A stretch of 64,000 bases of DNA from Planctomycetota bacterium (GTDB lineage: Bacteria; Planctomycetota; Planctomycetia; Isosphaerales; Isosphaeraceae): the NCBI GenBank assembly GCA_021791715.1, contig JAJYWB010000007.1:1-64000 (forward strand), read 5' to 3'. The notes beneath the pieces were generated by a model. That model did not search any database. It was not told the DNA's origin and was given only the letters and a program-made list of their open reading frames with translations. A program made the position numbers and the translations under genes. Positions 29,919-38,302 of this stretch are shown here, one piece after another. Within the stretch, counting starts at the first letter, position 1; every line of letters begins with the position of its first letter.

Positions 29919-29952
29919 AAAAAAAATGGGCCGAGCGATCGACGCTCGGCCC
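29919..29952 (-). terminator. Intrinsic terminator for the minus-strand surface-protein gene
   Basis: Read on the minus strand, GGGCCGAGCG-TCGAT-CGCTCGGCCC (29952-29928) forms a long GC stem, followed after CA by eight T residues (29926-29919). A second hairpin (GACGTCCGCG...CGCGGACGTC, 29953-29984) lies between it and the gene end at 30010. Confidence 0.8.
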
Positions 29953-30009
29953 GACGTCCGCGCTCCGGAATGCGCCGCGGACGTCGATTTTCAATGATGC
30001 GTTTATCGC

Positions 30010-31338
30010 TTAGAAGCGAAAATAACGCGTCGCGACGGTGACGTCGCTGTATTCGGGAACGAAGCTCGAAATCACGTTGTTCGCGTGTAGGTTGAGGATG
30101 TTCCTGGGCCAAAGGTTGACGGAATATTGAGAAAGCAGAGCCCCGGTCGACGGCAAGAGCGAGGTCGGAACCACGACCTGAACCGTGTTCCCTCGAACGC
30201 TCGCGTATTGCCCGGGCAACGCGGTTTCCGCTCCGGTCGTCAGATTGACGACGTTCGCGGTGAGTCCCGATGGTTGATCGCTGACGAACACGACCGCGTC
30301 GAAGAGGATATTGCCTCGATCAGGGAACGGCCCGGGATATGTCGCGCTCCCGCGGTTGATCCCGAACACGTAGAACGCCGATTGGCTCGCGTTCATCGGG
30401 TGCGTGGGAATCGGTCCCTGCATCGTCCCTTTTAATACAAGCACTTGCCCAAAGGTCGTGATCGTCGCATTCACCCCGACCGCGTTGAGGTACGGGACCC
30501 TCGGGCCGTTATAAAGCTGGTAAAAATTGGGCGCTTTTTGGGCGAAACCCGCGCCGATGTTCTCGGTCAAGAAGGGAGGTCGGTAATTCATAATCCGACC
30601 GATTGGTGTAACGGGAGGGCCGCCGAAAATGGCGCCGACGGGGGCGTCGGAATTTTGGGGGGCGAATCCGCCGATGACGCTCGCGGGCGACGGAGGAGGC
30701 ACCGAACGGGGCCAGAAATTCACCTGATAATCGGTCGGAGCGACTCCCGTCGAAGGAAGCGCGCTTAACGGAACGATCGCTGAGACCGAATTACCTCGTA
30801 TCTGGAACGTGCCGGGGGGAAGAACCGTCTTCATTCCGTCGTTGGTATCGGTCACGCTGCCGACGAATCCGTTCGGAGTCGCGGAGATCACCACGATCGC
30901 GTCGAATGTGATATTTCCCTTGCCAGGGAACGGTCCCGGATAAGTCGCGCCTCCGCGGTTGATCCCGAACACATAAGTTGGAAGCACACCTCCCTGATTG
31001 ATCGAGGGAATGATCGGACCCGCGACGTTACCCTGAAGATAAAGCGACTGTCCTTGATTGATGACAATCGCGCGCAATCCCGTCGGATCGAGATAAGGAA
31101 ATCGCGGGCCGGTGTAATGCGAATAAAATTCCGGCGTTTTGGCGACGAAACCCGGGCCGACTTTCTCGGTGAACGCCCCGAACCGAAACGGAGCGTGGAT
31201 CATCGGCGCTCCCGGAGGCGGCGAAGGAGGCGGAGAGCTTCCCGCGCCCCCGTAGCTCATCAACGCTCGCTCTTCAAGAGCCTCAACCGAAACGGTCGAG
31301 CGTTTCGGCGAGCGTAAAGAATTTTTTGTCATGTTCAT
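30010..31338 (-). CDS. Surface protein with an internally duplicated domain
   Basis: A 442-aa protein of unknown function. The N-terminus has VEALEERALMS, resembling the LExLExRxLLS motif of planctomycete extracellular proteins. Two homologous blocks of about 170 aa follow (about 60-255 and 270-440). Both contain GPGFxxKxPxFY, GPRxPYL, FGINRGxATYPGPFP, GNITFDA/GNILFDA, LPSTG and Y-x-V-N-x-WPR. The blocks are Gly/Pro/Tyr-rich with short hydrophobic strands, consistent with beta-sandwiches. The start at 31338 has GGAG upstream. Function unknown; a cell-wall or S-layer-associated role is guesswork. A strong terminator follows the gene. Confidence 0.75.
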   Translation of the reverse strand: MNMTKNSLRSPKRSTVSVEALEERALMSYGGAGSSPPPSPPPGAPMIHAPFRFGAFTEKVGPGFVAKTPEFYSHYTGPRFPYLDPTGLRAIVINQGQSLYLQGNVAGPIIPSINQGGVLPTYVFGINRGGATYPGPFPGKGNITFDAIVVISATPNGFVGSVTDTNDGMKTVLPPGTFQIRGNSVSAIVPLSALPSTGVAPTDYQVNFWPRSVPPPSPASVIGGFAPQNSDAPVGAIFGGPPVTPIGRIMNYRPPFLTENIGAGFAQKAPNFYQLYNGPRVPYLNAVGVNATITTFGQVLVLKGTMQGPIPTHPMNASQSAFYVFGINRGSATYPGPFPDRGNILFDAVVFVSDQPSGLTANVVNLTTGAETALPGQYASVRGNTVQVVVPTSLLPSTGALLSQYSVNLWPRNILNLHANNVISSFVPEYSDVTVATRYFRF

Positions 31339-31868
31339 CGATGCGAATCTCCAGTTCGATCGGTCGCGGCGTCGTTCATCAAAACCGGGCGAAGCTCGAT
31401 GAAAATCCCGACGGCGACTCAAATCGACATCAGTGGCATGATCGTGATGAAAGCCGAACCGTCGCGATCGGTTGATATAAATCAACATAAATGGGGGGAC
31501 GATCGCGACCGCAGACCTCGCTCCGTTCCATCAAATCGCGGTCGGCAGGCAGATTGTACGCTTTGTGAATCGGGTTTCAAGATGGGCAATTCGGGATAAC
31601 CGTAACGTTAACGCTAAATAGAACGACCGTCAGATTTTGAGACGGCCGGGGGGATCGATTCTGGTTTCGAATATCAAGTCGATGGGCGATCGACGGTCGC
31701 GCCGATCGCGCCGCGTAACCCCCTAGCCCTTTCGGAATCGATTGTGATAAATTGAACGTGTTCGATCGATCCGAGCCCCTTTGGCTGGTTTGCGCTCGAT
31801 TTGGAACGCGATTTGATCCGAAGCTCCGAATACGACCGAGGCGCCCTTTCGCACCGAGGTGATACCGC
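31339..31868. other. Divergent intergenic region
   Basis: About 530 bp between the surface-protein gene (minus) and the TPR metalloprotease gene (plus). Nothing recognised. Frames here are open but lack similarity and start signals. The last bases contain GAGGTG, the likely ribosome-binding site of the next gene. Confidence 0.35.
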
Positions 31869-34733
31869 ATGGCGACCACCGTTTTGCTGATCGGGATGAT
31901 CCTCTCCTCAACACACGCGGCGCCCGCCCCCAAAGCACCCGCCCCACAAGAAGAAATCGCCGCGGCGCGCGATCTTTTGCAAACGGGTAAATATTCCGAA
32001 GCCGTTGAAGCGTTTGAGAAGCTTCGATCGCGCCCCGACGCGTGGGGAAACGCCGTGCGATCGCGGATCGCGCTCGGTTTGGCGGATTCGCTCGCGAGCC
32101 GCGGCGATTACGAACAAGCGATCCGTTTACTCGTTTGGACAGCGAGCTTTCAGGGAGGAGAAGCCGACGTTTGGGCTCGGCTCGCCGATCTTGAATTCGA
32201 TCGAGGGCGTTGGATCGAAGCCGAGACCGCGATCAAACACGCTCTCGCCAAAAATAGCGAACACTTGCTTGCGCGATGGATCGCGGCGAGGCTCGATCTC
32301 GCCCGCGGTAAAACCGAGGCCGGCGTGGCGGCGTGCAAGTGGTTCGTCGATCATTACAACGTGCGGCAGGCCGAACTTGATAAAAACGCCGACGCGCTCG
32401 TTCTGATCGGCCAGGCGTCCGAAATCTACTTCCGAGCCAAGGCGCGGGGCGACGATCTCGCGCAAGAGCTCAACAACGTGATCAACGGCATTTATGAAGA
32501 GGCGATTCGCGCCGATTCCAAATGCTGGAAGGCCTCGTGGCTCGAGGGACGGCTGTTCCTTTCGGGATACAACGAACGGTCGGCGATGCCCGAGCTGCAA
32601 AAGGCGCTCAAAATCAATCCCCGCGCCGCCGAGGTGATCGTCACGCTCGGCCAGGCCGATTTGCAGGGGTATAAGCTCGCAGCGGGGCGCAAGCTCGTCG
32701 ATCGCGCGCTCGCAATCAACCCCCGTTATTATCCGGCGAATATCTTGCTCGCCGATTTGAACATATCCGACGAACGTTTTGACGACGCGTTGATCGCGGC
32801 GAAGAAGGCCGTCGACGAAAACCCGAAAAGCGAAGACGCTCTCGCTCGGATGGCGGCTTCGTATCGTCTGCTCGTCAAGCCGATCGCCGCTCAGGTCGTC
32901 GAGAGCGAGGTTTTGGCTCGCAACCCGAGGCCGACCGATTTTTACGCGGCGCTCGGCGAACGATTATCGGATCGGCGTAAATACCCCTCGGCCGAACGAG
33001 CCTTCCTGCTCGCGATCAAGGCAGACCCCGACCGCGCCGAATCACGCATCGGCCTGGGAATGCTTTATATGCAGATTGGTCGCGAGGAAGAGGCGCACGA
33101 TTTGTTTGAAACCGCGTTCGCCGCCGATCCGTTCAACGTCCGCGCCGACAATATGCTAAAAGTGCTTCGGCATATGTCTTCATATGCTCAGGTTAAAACC
33201 GACCATTACATCGTGACGATGGACCCGAAGCAAGACGCGCTTTTGGCTAGATATATGGCCAAGTATTTGGAATCGGTTTATCCCGAACTGACGACGAAAT
33301 TCGGCTTTACGCCGCCGGCGCGATCGGTCGTCGAGATCATGAAAAATCACGAATGGTTCAGCGGCAGGACGACGGGGCTGCCGTTCATCCCGACCGTCGG
33401 GGCTTGCACGGGGAAGGTCGTGGCGCTCGCGAGCCCGCTTTCGGTGAAGAAGCCTTACAACTGGTCGCGCGTGCTCAAGCACGAGATGGTTCACGTCGTC
33501 ACATTGCAACAAACGAATTTCAACATACCACACTGGTATACCGAGGCGCTCGCGGTCGATACCGAAGGCTTTCCAAGGCCCCAACCGTGGAACAAGATGC
33601 TGCTCGAACGCGTTCCGGCGCGGAAGGGATTGCTCGATCTCGATACGATCAATCTCGGATTCATTCGACCCAAAGAGCCCGACGACCGTCAGATGGCTTA
33701 TTGCCAGGCTCAGCTTTACGCGCAATATATGCTCAAGCGATTCGGATCGGACGCGTTGATCAAAATGCTGAACGCTTATCGACGCGGCGAGACGACCGAT
33801 CGCGCGATCGTCTCGAGCTTCGGCGTTTCCAAGGCCGATTTCGAGTCGGGATATCTCGAATTTCTCGACGAGACGATCAAGACGATCCGCGCCCGCGTGA
33901 GCGAGGAAAAGCCCGTTTCGTTTTCGGAACTCGAGCGTTTGATCCGCGAAAAGCCCGACGACGCCGATTTGAACGCCAAGATGGCTTATGAACATTTCTC
34001 GAGACGAGATTATCGCGAGGCTCGACCGTTCGCCGACAAGGCGCTCAAGATCAAGCCGAATCATCCGCTCGCGAGTTACGTGAAGGCGAGGCTGTTGCAG
34101 ACGATCGGCGATTCCGAGGGAGCTCTTAAGATTCTCGAACCCGCGTTCGACGAGGCGAAGCCGAACGAACGGGTGGTCGATTTGCTCGCCGAGCTGACGA
34201 TGAAGGCGGGCGATCTCGATAAAGCCGAGAAGCTTTATGAGATTGCGCATCACGACGACCCTTATCATTCCAAGTGGATCGCGGGGCTCGCTCGCGTTCA
34301 TCTGCGCCAGAAAAACGAGGACAAGTTCCTCGCCGATCTGGCGATGCTCGCCGATAACGACGCCGACGATCTCGACGTACGCAAGGCGCTCGCCGAACGT
34401 CATTTAAAACGGGGCGATTTCGACCAGGCGGCGAAATGGGCTTACGAGTGCATTTATGTGGACGTGAAAGACGCCGCAGCGCATGTGACGCTCGCCGACG
34501 CCGATTTCGGCCTGAAGAAGTTCGGCGAAGCGATCGAGGAATACGAGGTCGGTCTATCGCTTAAGGTGAAGAAGCCGAACGACGTGAAGGTGAAGCTGGC
34601 GCGGGCTCGGCTCGGCCTGGGTTTAAAGAGCGAGGCGAAGGCGACCCTTGAAACGATCCTCAAAAGCGATCCCGATCACCCCGAGGCCAAGAAGTTGCTC
34701 GACGAGATCGAGAAGAAAGACGGCGAGAAATAA
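31869..34733 (+). CDS. Secreted TPR protein with peptidase MA-like (gluzincin) domain
   Basis: A 954-aa protein with a short signal peptide (TTVLLIGMILSSTHA). TPR repeats occupy about 28-430 and 680-945 (for example GKYSEAVEAFEKL, AERAFLLAIKADPDRAESR, KKFGEAIEEYEVGLSLK). Between them a domain (about 440-670) carries KHEMVHVVTLQQ with a HExxH zinc site (H538, E539, H542) and, 17 residues later, WYTEALAV with E559 as the probable third ligand. This is the gluzincin pattern of the peptidase MA family. It is probably an extracytoplasmic protease or a protease-like scaffold; substrate unknown. It is monocistronic, and the MITE-like element at 34853 lies after it. Confidence 0.85.
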   Translation: MATTVLLIGMILSSTHAAPAPKAPAPQEEIAAARDLLQTGKYSEAVEAFEKLRSRPDAWGNAVRSRIALGLADSLASRGDYEQAIRLLVWTASFQGGEADVWARLADLEFDRGRWIEAETAIKHALAKNSEHLLARWIAARLDLARGKTEAGVAACKWFVDHYNVRQAELDKNADALVLIGQASEIYFRAKARGDDLAQELNNVINGIYEEAIRADSKCWKASWLEGRLFLSGYNERSAMPELQKALKINPRAAEVIVTLGQADLQGYKLAAGRKLVDRALAINPRYYPANILLADLNISDERFDDALIAAKKAVDENPKSEDALARMAASYRLLVKPIAAQVVESEVLARNPRPTDFYAALGERLSDRRKYPSAERAFLLAIKADPDRAESRIGLGMLYMQIGREEEAHDLFETAFAADPFNVRADNMLKVLRHMSSYAQVKTDHYIVTMDPKQDALLARYMAKYLESVYPELTTKFGFTPPARSVVEIMKNHEWFSGRTTGLPFIPTVGACTGKVVALASPLSVKKPYNWSRVLKHEMVHVVTLQQTNFNIPHWYTEALAVDTEGFPRPQPWNKMLLERVPARKGLLDLDTINLGFIRPKEPDDRQMAYCQAQLYAQYMLKRFGSDALIKMLNAYRRGETTDRAIVSSFGVSKADFESGYLEFLDETIKTIRARVSEEKPVSFSELERLIREKPDDADLNAKMAYEHFSRRDYREARPFADKALKIKPNHPLASYVKARLLQTIGDSEGALKILEPAFDEAKPNERVVDLLAELTMKAGDLDKAEKLYEIAHHDDPYHSKWIAGLARVHLRQKNEDKFLADLAMLADNDADDLDVRKALAERHLKRGDFDQAAKWAYECIYVDVKDAAAHVTLADADFGLKKFGEAIEEYEVGLSLKVKKPNDVKVKLARARLGLGLKSEAKATLETILKSDPDHPEAKKLLDEIEKKDGEK

Positions 34734-35150
34734 GATCGGCGCTTTCCGGAATCATTCCGCTTGAGGTATCGGCGTTATGTCGAGGATGTCCGCGGCGGCT
34801 TACCAAAAACATTATAATTCATCACTAGCATAGAAATGCATGCATTCTGTACTGGGAGGGCGAACCTCCCGGTGAGCCGTTTTTCATCGACTCCTGAAGG
34901 AGGCCCGATTTATCCATCGTCGATATTACATTTATTAACAACGCTCACCGTGAGGATCGTCCTCCTTGTGTCGGATACGCCGACAAATCACCTCGAATAT
35001 AAGAATTTCTTTGTGGCCAATCTTTTTGCTCGCTCATAATCGTCGTTCTTCGTCGTTAAATCCATGATTTTCATATAGAGATCGCCCGGCGAACTTTTAA
35101 GCGATTTTTCCAAAGTCCTGATATAAGATCACATTCAATAGACTTGAATT
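34734..35150. other. Intergenic region carrying a MITE-like element
   Basis: About 415 bp between convergent genes. Apart from the single 115-bp element at 34853-34967, AT-rich sequence without genes is present. No T-run terminator was seen for either neighbour. Confidence 0.45.
34853..34967. repeat. Solitary diverged copy of the 115-bp MITE-like element
   Basis: The left arm (34853-34878) reads TGGGAGGGCGAACCTCCCGG.... The right arm (34942-34967) is a degenerate reverse complement (GCTCACCGTGAGGATCGTCC...). Span is exactly 115 bp, as in the field at 1-925, but the interior sequence is different. This supports the arms as the mobile or conserved part. Confidence 0.75.
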
Positions 35151-37808
35151 TTATTCATCCTGATAGGGGGCGAATTGTTCGAAGTCGGGAATCCACAAAC
35201 CGGCGTATCTATGAGCGACGTGCCTCCAGAGGAGAGAATCTCGTTTCGAGAGCGCTTCCACACAGGCCCATCGCGACCGATTCTTGACGTCCAAATGATC
35301 GATTTTCTTCGATTCGGCAAGTTTATCGATGAGTTCGACCGTCCAGCGCGGGTCGATCGCGACCGACGCGACGACGACTCGATAATCGTCGATTTTACTC
35401 GGATCCGAGATTGCGAGCAAAGATCGCGCGATTTTACGATCGTAGCGAGCGATCAACGCGGCGAGCACGGCGTCGACGCCGGCGTGAGCGATCCTTTGAG
35501 TTGAAGATAATTCGATCGGACGACGGTACGAAATCGCTTTCCAGAAATATTCCGAAACGAGCGCGGGATCGATTTTCTCGGCGGCGTATAATAACGCCGC
35601 GGCGATCACGCTCGGCGACATTGCGGCGAGATCCAAGTCGCGCTCCTGTATCGAGAGATCCTCAAGCGTTTCAAATGATTGGTCGAGCGAATTTTTCGCC
35701 TCGGTCTTATCGATCTCGGCGAGTCGATCGGCCATGACGCCGAGCGCGTAACCTCGATATGCTTGAAGACCGATCTCGTTCGCGATCTTGCGAGCGCGAG
35801 AAAGATCGACCGCAGCCATCCGGTAGCAGACCGGAACGGCGTGAGGATCGCGAAAACGTCTCTCCTCGATCATCGCCAAAACGCGTTCCGAGTCCGCGGG
35901 CGAACGAGCCGCGAGTTCATGAGCGACTCCGCCGAGATGTACGATATCATGACGGTTATATGTGATACCTTTGATTATATCGAGCGCCGACGGCAGGTCG
36001 ATCACCGAAAGTTCCTCGGCGAAAAACCCGCGAACCAAGCCCGCTTGATCGGTCGGAGGGAGCCCGCGGGCTTCTTCGATCGTCTCGCGTAAGAGTTTTG
36101 TCGCCCGGTCGGGTTCACCCAAATCAAACAACCGGTCGGCGATCATGCCGACGCCGCGCACGCGTTGCTGAGGCGTCTTGTTATTCTTGGCCTGAACGAG
36201 AGCCCGATCGAGTATCTCTAGCTTTTTCGGCCGATCGCTCGCCGGCACACGATCACAGATATCGATCAATGTATGAACTTTGTAAGCCGGATCGCTCATC
36301 GCCTCGGCGATTTGTAGCGAATCGTCGATCGATTCCTGGGCGAGCGCGAGGGCCGCGATCCGTCGGGTATCCATATCGGAGCGTCGACTCGCGGGAGGTC
36401 TTTCGTCGACGATCGCGACGGCGCGTTCAGGATCGATCCGCGCGAGGAAGTGAATCAACATCATTTTTTGCGATTCGTTTCCGTCTCTCAGAGTTCTTTC
36501 AAAATATGAATCAAATATTTTATGTGCGATCGCGATCCTTTCGGATTTGGAGAGCGAGATCGGCAGGGTTTTCATCGGAGCGATCGATTCCTCTTCGACC
36601 TTTGCAATCCGCAAATCAATCGATGCGTCTTTTCGCAGAACGATCGTCCCGACGAAGCGATATCCTTGTTTTTTCACGAAAACGAAGAATCGCGACCGAG
36701 GAACTCCCTTGAGGGTGAATCGACCGTCGCGGTCGGATTTGGTCGTTATCGTCGCGACGGTGTCGCCGCGGGTGAAGACTTCGGCGTCGGCGACGGGCTC
36801 GCCTTTGCGATCGACGACCGTTCCCGAACGAGTTTCACCCCAGGGTGCGATCGCCTTGATCTCTAGGGAAACCTTCCCGGGTTCAATCGATCGCTTTATA
36901 ATCGGATATTCGGTTATTGAATCATTGCGCGAGATCCGAACCTCGCGAATCGTCGATTCGCCCGCCGATATCGCGGGAACTTCAAATCGACCTTGAGAGT
37001 CGGTCACGACGAGCGCCTCCCCCGATTGCAACTTTAAGGCGGGATTATCCGATTGAGTCGATATGAGAAAATATCTTCCGATCAGACTTGAGCGATCGTC
37101 GGCGATCAGCCTCCCTTTCACCGATGCGACGGGGCTCAATACGATCGGCGAGTTTTTTGTCGGAGGAGGACCGAATTGCCGTCCGAACGATTTCGACTCG
37201 ACCCGGATCGATGCGATCGATCCGACGTCGAGCCCCTGAATCGTCGTTTTTCCTTTGTCGTCGGTTCGAAATTCGACCTCGTCTCTCAGTTCTTCGGGAA
37301 CGACGAACACGAGCGCGTTGATTCTGATGGACGCCGGACCGATGCGCGCGTCGGCGACGGGCGCACCGTCTGGATCGAGCACGGTCCATAAAGAGTCTTT
37401 CTCATGTCGGTTTTTGAGAATCACGCCCGGGATCGTCGGGCTTTTGACGAAAGGAACCCTCGACGCCGTGATCGCGCGCCCCGGCTTCCATGTCCATAGA
37501 GTTACGGGAAGGTCGAATCCCACCAAACGGATCTCCACGCGTTCGTGCGTCTCGACACGGAATCGTCCCTCGGCGTCGGTCTCTCCGCGCGCGACGACGT
37601 GCTCGCGGCCGTCGTCTTCGCTCTTTTTTGACAAATATACTTTTGCATGTTCAATCGGCTTGTTACACTCGTCGAGAACCGTCCCCGTCACGACGAGACG
37701 CCGTGACGGCGCCGCCGAGTTCGGCTGTTGCGAAACCAATGCGAGAACGATCAACGCGTGGATCATCGCTAAACTCCTCGACGCCGACGACAAAGCCCGC
37801 GTTACCAT
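35151..37808 (-). CDS. Large secreted protein with carboxypeptidase-regulatory-like domains
   Basis: An 885-aa protein with a signal peptide (MIHALIVLALVSQQPNSA). The N-terminal half has several carboxypeptidase D regulatory-like/Ig-like units: GTVLDECNKPIEHAKVYLS with GRFRVETHERVEIRL, VLDPDGAPVADARIG, and GTVVDRKGEPVADAEVFTRG with DGRFTLKGVPRSRFFVFVKK. The C-terminal half (about 430-880) is alpha-helical with repeating pairs such as RIAALALAQESIDDSLQIAEAM and TKLLRETIEEARGLPP, a solenoid of HEAT/TPR-like character. Function is unknown. It lies 209 bp downstream of the 75-aa Cys-containing peptide gene on the same strand. Confidence 0.75.
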   Translation of the reverse strand: MVTRALSSASRSLAMIHALIVLALVSQQPNSAAPSRRLVVTGTVLDECNKPIEHAKVYLSKKSEDDGREHVVARGETDAEGRFRVETHERVEIRLVGFDLPVTLWTWKPGRAITASRVPFVKSPTIPGVILKNRHEKDSLWTVLDPDGAPVADARIGPASIRINALVFVVPEELRDEVEFRTDDKGKTTIQGLDVGSIASIRVESKSFGRQFGPPPTKNSPIVLSPVASVKGRLIADDRSSLIGRYFLISTQSDNPALKLQSGEALVVTDSQGRFEVPAISAGESTIREVRISRNDSITEYPIIKRSIEPGKVSLEIKAIAPWGETRSGTVVDRKGEPVADAEVFTRGDTVATITTKSDRDGRFTLKGVPRSRFFVFVKKQGYRFVGTIVLRKDASIDLRIAKVEEESIAPMKTLPISLSKSERIAIAHKIFDSYFERTLRDGNESQKMMLIHFLARIDPERAVAIVDERPPASRRSDMDTRRIAALALAQESIDDSLQIAEAMSDPAYKVHTLIDICDRVPASDRPKKLEILDRALVQAKNNKTPQQRVRGVGMIADRLFDLGEPDRATKLLRETIEEARGLPPTDQAGLVRGFFAEELSVIDLPSALDIIKGITYNRHDIVHLGGVAHELAARSPADSERVLAMIEERRFRDPHAVPVCYRMAAVDLSRARKIANEIGLQAYRGYALGVMADRLAEIDKTEAKNSLDQSFETLEDLSIQERDLDLAAMSPSVIAAALLYAAEKIDPALVSEYFWKAISYRRPIELSSTQRIAHAGVDAVLAALIARYDRKIARSLLAISDPSKIDDYRVVVASVAIDPRWTVELIDKLAESKKIDHLDVKNRSRWACVEALSKRDSLLWRHVAHRYAGLWIPDFEQFAPYQDE

Positions 37809-38017
37809 CTAAGAATATCGACTTGTTACAAATCAAAATGCATTTCCGTACCGAGCGAGCTTGTCGGCCGGCGAGCGCGATTCTGTTCGACTCGCATGAA
37901 TCTTATCAAATTCGGATCGGTCGACGAAAGAGCGAGCTTTTTCGTCGATCGCAACTTTAATGTTGCAGCGGCCCGGCTCAATCGCGGCCGATTTTCACCG
38001 AGCCTCTTAAACGTGGA

Positions 38018-38245
38018 TCATTCGGGATCGCAAACGTCGTCGGCGTCGATCTCAGGCGAGGGCGAAGGACCGGGAATGATCGAGCATCCCGAAGTCTCTT
38101 TTTCGCCGTCGTATGTCGGGGGAGATTGAGGAGCGGTGCAGGTCGATCCGGGAGGGCAAGTGCTCGATTGAAGCACCCAGACGCCGTTCTGTCCGACCCA
38201 CTGACACGTTCCGCCCCATACGTCGGGCTCTTCTTCTTGTTTCAT
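38018..38245 (-). CDS. Small Cys- and Trp-containing peptide, 75 aa
   Basis: A short gene supported by GGAGGACGAAG immediately upstream of its ATG at 38245. Five cysteines (C14, C30, C36, C54, C72) occur in GGTCQWVGQNGVWV, STCPPGSTCTAP and SGCSII. The W-V-G-x-N-G-x-W-V pattern followed by Cys-Pro-Pro-Gly clusters resembles small planctomycete proteins of unknown function that I have seen in this phylum. There is no signal peptide. The rest is acidic and Pro-rich. It lies 57 bp downstream of the kinase gene in the same direction, so co-transcription is likely. Its role is unknown; a modified or disulfide-rich peptide is one possibility. Confidence 0.6.
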   Translation of the reverse strand: MKQEEEPDVWGGTCQWVGQNGVWVLQSSTCPPGSTCTAPQSPPTYDGEKETSGCSIIPGPSPSPEIDADDVCDPE

Positions 38246-38302
38246 CTTCGTCCTCCGGTTCCGGTTGGAATCAACTGATTCATAGAAATCGTCCTATAAT
38301 CA

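Noticed and set aside
33180-34403. A 407-codon antisense frame in the TPR metalloprotease gene
   Set aside because: Shadow of a strongly supported gene, with no start signal and no similarity.
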